Of a stretch of DNA of 13,858 nt, positions 1 to 7,689 are shown in pieces (position 1 is the stretch's first letter; each line of letters starts with the position of its first letter). The stretch is from Smittium mucronatum (taxonomy: Eukaryota; Kickxellomycota; Harpellomycetes; Harpellales; Legeriomycetaceae), in NCBI GenBank assembly GCA_001953115.1, contig LSSL01007567.1:1-13858 (forward strand), given 5' to 3'. The notes beneath the pieces are model-generated. The model saw nothing but the letters and a program-made list of their open reading frames with translations. It was not told where the DNA came from and made no database searches. The position numbers and the translations under genes were made by a program.

Positions 1-3
1 TTT

Positions 4-800
4 CCAAATCTATGGAACCTTTTTTTCAAACAAATTGAATCGCTTTTTCAGAAAAATAATCCTTTTTCCAAACCAATTGAACCTTTTTTCATAATAACAG
101 AGCTTTTTTTTCCATTCCAATAAAGTCTTTTTTCATAACAGTAGAGCCTTTTTTTCATACCAGTATAATCTTATTTTCATGAAAATCGAACACTTTTTAA
201 AGAATAAAGCTTGTTTATTGGGGGATTTAGCCAATTACCAATCCTATTATGCCACATATTTCTGTGTTAAATAATCTTGATATTTCTTTTAAATCAAACC
301 TTTATATTCCCAATCTATCCTTATTTCGCCCAGAATTCGAGTGATTTTTTACCAAATATAGTTTTTTGCGTAATCAGTTATCAATTTCATTCAATTTTTC
401 CCTGCATATTTTTATTAACTTTTCTCTTAAGCGATAAACATTAAAATGCGACAAATTAAATTAAAGTGACATTTAAAATGATTCTAATTCGGACATTTTT
501 TACTTTTGATGACCACAAAAAAAGATAATGGAAAATTAGGAATATTTAAGAAATGTGAAAATTCGCTGTATATTTAACCAGTGTTATAACCCCCTGATTT
601 TTTTATCAAATAAAAACAATAATAAAATAATTACTAAAATCTGAGTACAAAAAGTTGCTATTTGAATAGCCAATTGATTTTTACATTTACTCAGAGCTCA
701 TTTATATTTAACAAATGATACGAAAATTATTCATTTTGGGAACTTTGATTACTGCAATTCATTAATTTAGTTAAATAATATTTCACATTCAAAAAATTTA
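4..800 (+). repeat. Left terminal inverted repeat (~797 bp)
   Basis: Base-by-base reading against the reverse complement of 3101-3898 gives six substitutions (near 220, 223, 262, 284, 354 and 413) and one single-T indel in the T run near 43-48. From 414 to 800 the two arms are identical as far as I can read. Homology stops sharply after 800, where the left reads AGAAATATTTG and the right arm's complement reads AAAAATAATAA. No gene is visible inside the arm. It is AT-rich with an ordered series of T-runs in its outer 200 bp. Confidence 0.95.
12..200 (+). repeat. Subterminal array of nine ~21-22 bp degenerate units (left arm)
   Basis: A motif resembling GAACC or GAGCC followed by a run of T and often C-A recurs with its start near 15, 38, 58, 79, 100, 123, 144, 166 and 188. 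The spacings are 23, 20, 21, 21, 23, 21, 22 and 22 bp. The mean, about 21.6 bp, is close to two helical turns, so the T-runs would lie on one face of the DNA. The units vary in sequence while the period is kept, as expected of protein-binding sites rather than a slippage repeat. Binding of the transposase is inference. Confidence 0.7.
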
Positions 801-1014
801 AGAAATATTTGTCATCTAATTGTTTTTATTTAGTGAAAATCTCAGGAAAAAAATATCTAAAATGATAAATTTTCACATTAGTGGTATTTTTAATAAAAAT
901 TATCTTCAGCCATGTTCTTGTAAAATAAAAACAATGATTAATAATTAATGTGGATAAAATTTGTATATTTCATATGCAAAATTCACTTTCCTTATTATTT
1001 TTGAATATATATAA
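801..1014. other. AT-rich spacer between left arm and transposase start
   Basis: About 210 bp of very AT-rich sequence with no reading frame. It ends in TATATATAAATGG, so a TATA-like run lies immediately before the first transposase-like ATG at 1015. It may have held the transposase promoter, which is inference. Confidence 0.4.
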
Positions 1015-2325
1015 ATGGCAAAAAAGCGGTTAATTAGCCAATTCATACAAAATTTGCAATCCCATTGCCCAAGAATATTGTATAAGCAATTCGGCTAAAT
1101 GAAATTGTTAATAATCATGATGATTTTTTATCAAGTGGATACTCTGGTAATTTGAGTGAAGATAGCTGAGAAATATCCCTTACCCCTGATTATCTTAGCC
1201 TGAACGAAAATAATTCATATAAAAAACAACTATTCCTAAGAAGATAACATCTCATTTCGTTACAAAATATGAAAACGGAAAAAAAACTTGGTTATTTCCG
1301 TAGAATCAGGCATATCGAAATTCACTGTTAGAAGATTATGTATGAAGTATTTATCGGACAAAAATGAATTTGATAACTTTGAATCTTTTTCTGAAAAACA
1401 AAAAAATCAATATCAAAATCAAAAAATCAAAAATTCTTCTTTATCATTACTTCTTTTTGGAGAACCCGTATTTATATTTGTATTAAATGAAATTTTTGTT
1501 AGAAAATGAGAGAATTATTACATCTTAATCATCAATATATCGTGATGTTGGGGAAATGGGATATTCCAGGAAAAGATCGGTTAGAATGCCAGTAGAAAGT
1601 AATAGCCAAATAATTTCAAATTTTGGAAAGGAATTTTGTAGAGATATAACAAATTCGGCCCATGAAAATCCAGTATATTAGACGAAACTGGTATAAATTT
1701 ACATTTAATAAGAGCCTATGGATATTCAGCTATGAATTCAAAGTAAATAATTGGTATAACTTGAAATAAAGGTTGGAATGTTTCTATTATTGTTGCTATA
1801 TCTATTTCTTGAATATTGTGCTACCATATGTAGAAGTGTAAGAACAGAAAGAGATTCCCTTACTTATACACAACCAATTAATTACGGCTAATTAGATCAC
1901 CAACTGGAATAAAGCATTAAAAATTATTAGAAGGAACGAAAGTACTAAGAAACAAAGAGCATCCTGTAAAGAGAGGGTGTATAACAAATAAAGATGATTT
2001 TTATTCTTTGGTTTCAAGAGCTTAAGATTTTAAGGCTTGAAAAGAGCGCTGGGGAGCTTTTATTTTGTTATATTGTTTTTTTATTTTATATATAAATATG
2101 AGTACTTCCAAAAGAATGAAGGACCATGGAAAAAAAACAGAATCAATAAATCTAGTGTATCTAAGAAATTTTAAAGACGACTACTTATTATAGTTAGTAA
2201 TTTAGAATTTACACTTTTTGAACCGAACTCAATTTCCATCTTTTACTTTAAATTTTGACAAGAAAAGAATATATTTCTGTATATTCTAAACATATTCTAA
2301 GTCTTACATTTTATACCCACGGAAC

Positions 2326-2371
2326 AGAAAAAAAAATAAAAATAAAAAACATAAAAATAAAAATAAAAATT
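2326..2371 (+). repeat. A-rich AAAAT/AAAAAT simple repeat
   Basis: A run of irregular AAAAT and AAAAAT units on the plus strand inside the insertion. It could be a decayed poly(A)-like tail of an inserted retroelement or ordinary slippage; the sequence does not decide. Confidence 0.6.
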
Positions 2372-2407
2372 ATATATAGAAAAATAAACATACACATTAT
2401 AATATAA

Positions 2408-2584
2408 GTCAAAGCTTCGGATCTTAACTTTAACAGCGTGCATACACGAAATTCCCAAAAGATCCTTACGCCTCAGCAAGAAGACTCAGGAGAGCGCTCT
2501 GGTATTGAATCCCCTGATAAAAAAACTGACCCCAGTAGTGATAATCCCACAGGATTAGCAAAAACCACAACACATATTTTTTAA
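2408..2584 (+). pseudogene. Polar 58-codon reading frame, possibly retroelement ORF1 fragment
   Basis: The frame runs open from just after a TAA to the TAA at 2582-2584 and is rich in Ser, Asp, Glu, Lys and Pro (for example QQEDSGERSGIESPDKK). Base composition is clearly more balanced than its surroundings, which argues that it was once coding. There is no ATG and no recognisable domain. The style resembles the disordered amino-terminal part of retrotransposon ORF1 proteins, such as the one fossilised at 6200-6988, but that is only a resemblance in composition. Confidence 0.35.
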
Positions 2585-3100
2585 AAGCCCTAGATTAGCA
2601 GTTCTTTTACGATTTTTTAAGATAAAAATTAATTCTAGTAATTGGTGAGAAAAAACTGATAATTATGGACAATGTAGCATTTTACAAATAAAAAATGGTA
2701 AAATCGATAATTTACTCATCTGGAAATATTCTCAAATTTCTTCCTGCATATTAGCCTCAGCTAAATCCAATAGAATAATTTTTTTTTCAGCAGTGAAATC
2801 ACGCTATAGATTTATTCAGCCGAGAGCAAAGAATTATGAAGAGATTGAGAAAAACGTTACACTAATCTTATAATAATTTGAAAACGATCTATCCCAATAT
2901 TTCAGACACAATAGAGAATGGTTGGACATAGGAATTTCAAAACAACCATTCATATAGTGAATTTTTTAAATTATACTTTTTAGTAACAGAATAAAATTTT
3001 TAATAAACATTTCCCATTTAAATTCGACCATTTTTATATTATTTCCTTAAATTTATTTCTAAGAATTAAAGAATTGTAAAATCCAATCATTATTATTTTT

Positions 3101-3898
3101 TAAATTTTTTGAATGTGAAATATTATTTAACTAAATTAATGAATTGCAGTAATCAAAGTTCCCAAAATGAATAATTTTCGTATCATTTGTTAAATATAAA
3201 TGAGCTCTGAGTAAATGTAAAAATCAATTGGCTATTCAAATAGCAACTTTTTGTACTCAGATTTTAGTAATTATTTTATTATTGTTTTTATTTGATAAAA
3301 AAATCAGGGGGTTATAACACTGGTTAAATATACAGCGAATTTTCACATTTCTTAAATATTCCTAATTTTCCATTATCTTTTTTTGTGGTCATCAAAAGTA
3401 AAAAATGTCCGAATTAGAATCATTTTAAATGTCACTTTAATTTAATTTGTCGCATTTTAATGTTTATCGCTTAAGAGAAAAGTTAATCAAAATATGCAGG
3501 GAAAAATTGAATGAAATTGATAACTGATTACGCAAAAAACTATATTGGGTAAAAAATCACTCGAATTCTGGGCGAAATAAGGATAGATTGGGAATATAAA
3601 GGTTTGATTTAAAAGACATATCAAGATTATTTAACACATAAATATGTGGCATAATAGGATTGGTAATTGGCTAAATCTCCTAATAAACAAGCTTTATTCT
3701 TTAAAAAGTGTTCGATTTTCATGAAAATAAGATTATACTGGTATGAAAAAAAGGCTCTACTGTTATGAAAAAAGACTTTATTGGAATGGAAAAAAAAGCT
3801 CTGTTATTATGAAAAAAGGTTCAATTGGTTTGGAAAAAGGATTATTTTTCTGAAAAAAGCGATTCAATTTGTTTGAAAAAAAGGTTCCATAGATTTGG
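3101..3898 (-). repeat. Right terminal inverted repeat (~798 bp)
   Basis: Reverse-complement partner of the left arm at 4-800, about 99% identical by hand count. It ends at the TTTGG of the terminus, followed by TA at 3899-3900. The LINE-like fossil resumes directly after it, which fixes this edge as a true insertion junction. Confidence 0.95.
3701..3890 (-). repeat. Subterminal array of nine ~21-22 bp units (right arm copy)
   Basis: Mirror image of the array at 12-200, with A-runs on the plus strand (for example TGAAAAAAGC, GAAAAAAGG and GAAAAAAAGGCTC). It is nearly base-identical to the left array, the one length change being a T/A-run indel around 3852-3858. Both ends of the element therefore present the same phased series in inverted orientation. 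Confidence 0.7.
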
Positions 3899-6123
3899 TA
3901 ACCCCATTAATGATTTATCCCGCTCATATTTTTTTGCATATTTTCTTTTGTTATTTTTGATTTAATATCATCTATAGTATTTTTGGCGCTTCAATTTTGT
4001 GATTTTTATAGAATTCAAATGGAAGAATTTCTGTGCCAGGGGATTAATAAATTGCATTCTTAATTCCACTAATCAGGATATCATTATCCAATATTTTCTT
4101 TTCAAATGGTGCTATTTTTTTCAATTTAGGATAGAATTTTCGAATGTCTCAATATTCCAAGTGACTCATTTATCAAATACCTTTTTAAAGAAATTTCTTC
4201 CTATTTCCTTTAATTGGCTGGGATGTGATTTTATTATATATTTCTCGTCATCCAGGATTCCAAAAAATTAATTTTCTACCTACTTTTTAAGAGTCCTAAG
4301 ATATTTTTGTTTGATTTTTAGTTTTTCTGTTTAAAATTGTCCCCAGATCTAACTATCACTACGTCTAATTTATTTTTGGATAATTTTAAATTTTTTTAAT
4401 CGTTTTTTGAATCACTAAATCATACGTATATCTTGAAACATCATTTGTATTATATTCTTTCGGAAATCTATTGTATAAAATATCACTATTTATAATTTTT
4501 TAGTTTTATCATCGACAGAGTTACTACTTGCTAGAAATATAAAAATATTTTTGAAATATATTTTGATTTTAAACCATTTAAAAAGTTCCTTTCTGATGAG
4601 ATAAAAATTTGGTATATTTTTGTCTTTATAAATTAGTTATCTACATTTTATGTACTAAGCCACAAGCTATCTTTCCTTTTTTTTTTCTTCATACAGCGAA
4701 AAAGTTAATCTATAAGTTTATTTATCTATGGAGTGATAGCCCAGTTTCTCACATTATAAGATTTGAAAAATTCGATGATATTTCATTTGGAACTTAACAT
4801 GATTTACTCTAGACTTGTGACTTCTGAAGTAGTTGCTCAGTATATATAAAATATAATTGGGCTTTGGTGAAACGAAAAATTTTTTATAGGTCGTGATTCA
4901 CAATTAATTCAGAGATTATGATCCAAAAGAGACTTTCATTGGTTTTTTGGGAATATATGTTTATTTTTTTGACCTCTAACATATTGATATTTACCAGTAT
5001 AATTAACTCTTCGTGGGGCTTCTTGTACTTATTAGTTATTCATCACTATAGTCAAAAATAATTTTTCACTCTTTCTTTATATTATACAGACATATATTTG
5101 TTAATTAAAGGAGCCGATTTATATTCTTATGGCGGTCACTTCCGATAATCTGCCACTATAGAGAACTGTGGTATCCAAAATTTCATACTTTTATCCGTAT
5201 ACTATAGCGACCTTATATTTCTTTTATATGAATTTATTCATAAAATAATTTGGGCAGGAAGCCTTATCCTTCTCTTTAATATTTATTTCTTTTTTTCAGA
5301 AGATGTCTGATCTTAAATTTTTTTCAAAAGGGTGAAGAATATTCCTTTTTTCCATCCAATTATTCCTTTAATATTCAGTGTGTTCACTTTTATATTTTTC
5401 TTTTCTTCAATTCAAATATCCTTTTAATTTATTCATTCTATCACCATACATCTTTCTATCGATCATTGCTTTTATTAAATCAATGATATCTTCAGATCTA
5501 TCAAGCTTGCACTTTTTTGCTTATATGAGTGCCTGGCCCATTTAGCTACATCGAATATATTTGGGAGGGTTCTTAAGACACAAATACCCTTTTTTGTGTT
5601 GTAAGAATTTTTATCACTTCGTTTATTATTGATTTTACTATTTCGTTTATTATTAATTTTATTTTTTCTGCTTATCATTAATATTAATTTTAATGTTTAT
5701 TATTAATTTTATTTTTAAGAGCTTTTTTTCTAGCCAGGAGAGCTTACGAAGAGTGACTTTTTCTCTTTTGTTAAGGGTTCACCTGGTGTTGCTTTGCTAT
5801 AAAAAGCCTCTGTTTAGATATAAGGATGGCTTTATTCCGGGCTTATCTTCCGATAATGCTTCATTAAAGTTTCCAATCCTTGTAACCTTAACCCATACTT
5901 TATTTTCAAATTCATCTGTATATATTTTAAGCCAATTTTGATGTTTTCATTTCTTTTAATGATATCAATATATCAATATATCAATATATCAATATATCAA
6001 TATATCAATGTATTCAGTGTACCACGTTCTAGAAGCAACTCCACCTTCAAATTTTATTTTATTTTATTAATATCTTTTTCTTTGGTAATCTCAGCCGAAT
6101 ACGGAATTATTTTTCTTTCCTAA
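3899..6123 (-). pseudogene. LINE ORF2 remnant: endonuclease and start of reverse transcriptase
   Basis: At about 5877-5846 the minus strand reads RIGNFNEALSEDKPG, matching the GDFN motif of APE-type endonucleases with the aspartate read as asparagine. At 4258-4165 the reading LDDEKYIIKSHPSQLKEIG, then NFFKKVF, matches the linker that precedes the polymerase domain of many LINEs. At 4105-3975 the reading ISGIKNAIY, stop, SPGTEILPFEFYK matches the first reverse transcriptase block (the SPGxDGLPxEFYK signature). There are many stops and at least one frameshift between linker and polymerase. The catalytic YxDD block is not in the window. The stretches 4300-5800 and 5900-6100 are too decayed to place further motifs. 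Confidence 0.68.
5962..6009 (+). repeat. (ATATCAAT)6 microsatellite
   Basis: Six perfect copies of an 8-base unit, 48 bp in all, within the LINE fossil. Perfect identity inside otherwise heavily mutated DNA points to recent slippage expansion. Confidence 0.95.
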
Positions 6124-6286
6124 TTTGGTCTTTTATTCTTTTCTGGTTCTTTTTTCTCAATAAATGCTATTTTTTTTTTGGGCATTTAATTTAGTTGAAT
6201 ATTTTGTATTTTTTAATATTTTTATAAGTGGATCTTCGCATTTTTGTTTCCGATGGCACTCACATTTTCAATTTATGCATTTCGAT

Positions 6287-6299
6287 GGGGGGGGGGGGG
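6287..6299 (+). repeat. G13 homopolymer
   Basis: Thirteen consecutive G on the plus strand (C on the LINE sense strand) inside the ORF1 remnant, in DNA that is otherwise strongly AT-rich. Confidence 0.95.
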
Positions 6300-6809
6300 C
6301 GGTCCCGTCGATACTGATGGGATATGGGTGCCCATTACTCTTAGAAAGCATGGGATTTTTTTTTCCTGTTTCTAATTTGAACAGTATTCTGATACGCTTA
6401 GATAGGTATACGTTTTGATTTTCATGATTTAAGGCCGTGAGGTCTAATAACACTCTAACTTTTGAAAGTTCCCCGTACTGCGCTGTTGCTACATCCAAAG
6501 TATTGAGTTTTTTGTACGAAGTTACAGTTATATCTTTTTAATTTTCATTACATTCGGCTGTTTCAACCAAATATTTTTTTTCATTTTTGTATAATTTTTA
6601 TATTTTTTTTGCTTCATTTTTATCATTCTTATTTTTCAATTTAAGATACAGGATCTTCTTTCTAGTGTCTATCTCGAATCAGATACGAATATTAGGGGGT
6701 TTCATTATTATAGAGATGAATTTTTCATCTAACTTGATTTGAATGCTTCTCAGGTAGCACCAAACCCTAAAGGGCATTCCTACCATTGTTACTATTTTTT
6801 TTCTGTGGT

Positions 6810-6821
6810 CCCCCCCCCCCC
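6810..6821 (+). repeat. C12 homopolymer
   Basis: Twelve consecutive C on the plus strand, read as glycine codons on the LINE sense strand. It is the opposite polarity to the G13 run 510 bp away. Confidence 0.95.
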
Positions 6822-6990
6822 ATAGCCATTTCCACTAGTGATGTTATTATAAATTTTTGAGCTGTGTATCTCCTGAAGGGAGATTGGCCGGATGTTTTAT
6901 CCGAAGGTTCCATTTTGTCGCTTGCGACATCCACTCAGTTTTTGGGTGAGTCTGCTTGGACTTTATCGCATGCAAAGTCATTTCCCATTT

Positions 6991-7275
6991 TGTTTTTGTT
7001 TTTAGTATTTTTTAATTATTGAAAATATTAAAATGCTACTCTAACATTTTTAATGCAGTCTAAATTTTTAGTGCTAGGGTTTTTTTTTTCATTGAGAAAA
7101 GAAGTGTCATACAATAAAATTCCGCGATACAAAAAAGATTAAAAAAAGAGAAAAGAAGTGTCTGTTTATGCTGGCTAATACTGCGAATCTATTGGGGGAA
7201 AGCGATTAAATTTACAGTATTACTTTTCAGCAAATAGGGAGCAAATAACAATCAAACTCGAAAGGAAATAGATGG
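6991..7275. other. Spacer with no gene recognised
   Basis: AT-rich, with T9 and A/T-rich stretches near 7081-7150. It separates the 5' side of the LINE fossil from the first host gene. It may hold the 5' end of the LINE and the 3' untranslated region of the minus-strand candidate gene. An alternative minus-strand frame runs on to 7227. Confidence 0.5.
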
Positions 7276-7632
7276 CTATTGGTAATTGAATTGGTGTAGA
7301 TAATTTCCAATTGGAATTGGTGGACAATAGATGGGAATGAGGCAGCAGCTGGAATTGACAGCCACTCGAGAAAAGATATCAACAGTTTCTTCGATTTCCA
7401 GCCAATTACTGTCAGGTACAGATTTGTTGGGAGATTTGATGAAATTCTTGTCATTTGGCACAAAACCTATATGGAACGCATTTGGTTGGCGGAATGGATG
7501 AGTTGGGATAATACTTGACAATTCGGCATTTCTGCAATCTGAAAAAACGAAAAAGATAAAGTTTAGTTAATATTCAGTTCTTCACGATAAAGTCACTTGA
7601 AGCAATTTCTTCCCTATTTACTTCTTTTCCAT
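7276..7632 (-). CDS. Candidate small spliced gene of unknown function, divergent from MVP1
   Basis: I do not recognise a family. A strong minus-strand splice acceptor at 7539 (TTAACTAAAC branch-like site, then a T-rich tract and TTTCAG) shows that a minus-strand transcript is likely. One consistent model has exon 7632-7622 (ATG GAA AAG AA, donor GTAAAT), exon 7538-7467 (LQKCRIVKYYPNSSIPPTKC), donor GTTTTG, and exon 7408-7276 (SNWLEIEETVDIFSRVAVNSS), with introns of 83 and 58 bp and a 71-aa product. A second model skips the last intron and reads 7538-7276 in one frame (THPFRQPNAFHIGFVPNDK before SNWLEIEE), but then no ATG is available. Two minus frames are open across 7276-7463, so the product is uncertain. 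Its start would lie only 57 bp from the MVP1 start, implying a shared bidirectional promoter. Confidence 0.35.
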
Positions 7633-7689
7633 CAAAATCTTTATTATTAGTTAATGCTTGAGGTCTGAACACACACCCTGCTGTAGACC

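Larger units (their letters stand above)
1840..2590. mobile_element. Unidentified ~750 bp insertion inside the transposase
   Basis: Transposase homology is lost after the reading ILCYHM (near 1832) and returns at about 2597, so roughly 750 bp of foreign sequence separates two catalytic blocks. I could not find terminal repeats, a target duplication or a recognisable enzyme. It holds an A-rich tract (2326-2371), a 58-codon polar reading frame (2408-2584), and the 12-base word GAGCGCTGGGGA (2045) loosely echoed at GAGCGCTCTGG (2492). It is probably a remnant of another retroelement, an inference from the gag-like composition of that frame. The boundaries are approximate. Confidence 0.5.
1015..2957 (+). 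pseudogene. Decayed Tc1/IS630-like DDE transposase
   Basis: A frame opens at ATG 1015 (MAKKRLISQFIQ) and continues through stops and frameshifts. At 1288-1340 is a helix-turn-helix of the form ISVESGISKFTVRRLCMKY, the DNA-recognition type of this family. Near 1535-1600 is RDVGEMGYSRKRSVRMPVE, the usual lead-in to the catalytic core. The first catalytic block, LDETGINLHLIRAYGYSAM, follows around 1678-1735. The second, IMDNVAFYK, is near 2660-2690. The third, PQLNPIENFFSAVKSRYRF, is near 2756-2815, and the terminal WLDIGISKQPFI ends at a TAG at 2955-2957. The three acidic positions D, D and E are all still readable. The first two blocks lie about 980 bp apart instead of roughly 270, because of an insertion (1840-2590). 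The copy is non-functional, and any mobility would need a transposase supplied by another copy. Confidence 0.85.
4..3898 (+). mobile_element. Tc1/mariner-IS630-type DNA transposon with ~0.8 kb terminal inverted repeats (defective)
   Basis: Two inverted arms (4-800 and 3101-3898) bracket a decayed transposase read on the plus strand. The terminus reads CCAAATCTATGGAACC at both ends. The right end is followed by TA, the target dinucleotide of this superfamily. On the left the two bases before the repeat are TT, so a TA duplication is only half visible, and the window starts only three bases outside the element. The transposase remnants carry a helix-turn-helix and the DDE catalytic blocks typical of the family. 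The copy cannot encode an active protein. Inverted repeats of this length are far above the tens to few hundred bases usual for Tc1/mariner, which gives it a foldback-like architecture. It interrupts a LINE-like fossil whose sequence resumes at 3899. Confidence 0.88.
6200..6988 (-). pseudogene. LINE ORF1 (gag-like) remnant with broken CCHC zinc knuckle
   Basis: Starting from the minus-strand ATG at 6988-6986, pieces are readable in shifting frames: a polar amino terminus (MEPSDKTSGQSPFRRYTAQ), a middle section (MVGMPFRVWCYLRSIQIKL), and an open stretch 6498-6268 containing YGELSKVRVLLDLTALNHEN. Just past this stretch a zinc knuckle of the C-x2-C-x4-H-x4-C type is recognisable at about 6272-6230. 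The second cysteine position is now a TGA stop, one base from TGT or TGC. Knuckles of this kind bind nucleic acid in gag and ORF1 proteins. A 13-base C run (minus strand) precedes the knuckle as Pro codons, and a 12-base G run lies upstream. The gene is dead. Confidence 0.65.
3899..6990 (-). mobile_element. Fossil LINE-like (non-LTR) retrotransposon, 3' part cut off by the DNA transposon
   Basis: Read on the minus strand, the order is ORF1 with zinc knuckle (6988-6200), endonuclease motif (about 5870), the linker before the reverse transcriptase (about 4260-4165) and the first reverse transcriptase block (about 4105-3930). This is the canonical order of APE-type LINEs. Every segment is broken by stops and frameshifts. 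The sequence ends at 3899, exactly where the inverted repeat of the DNA transposon begins, so the rest of the reverse transcriptase should lie to the left of this window. The 5' end is not defined beyond the first ORF1-like ATG at 6988. Confidence 0.72.

Noticed and set aside
12..200. CRISPR-like array
   Set aside because: Units are degenerate and contiguous with no conserved repeat/unique spacer alternation, lie within a transposon end, and the window is eukaryotic.
4..3898. LTR retrotransposon
   Set aside because: The long repeats are inverted, not direct, and the internal gene is a DDE transposase of the Tc1/IS630 type.
3999..4271. 90-codon plus-strand frame
   Set aside because: Antisense of the LINE linker and reverse transcriptase start; hydrophobic Phe/Ile-rich translation of A-rich sense DNA.
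6164..6418. Plus-strand frame with a poly-Gly/Ala run
   Set aside because: It is opposite the LINE ORF1 remnant, which reads better on the minus strand (zinc knuckle, VRVLLDLTALNHEN).
7300..7514. Plus-strand frame EAAAGIDSHSRKDINSFFDF and beyond
   Set aside because: No ATG and no splice signals in phase, while the minus strand has a strong acceptor at 7539; kept only as a caution about strand.
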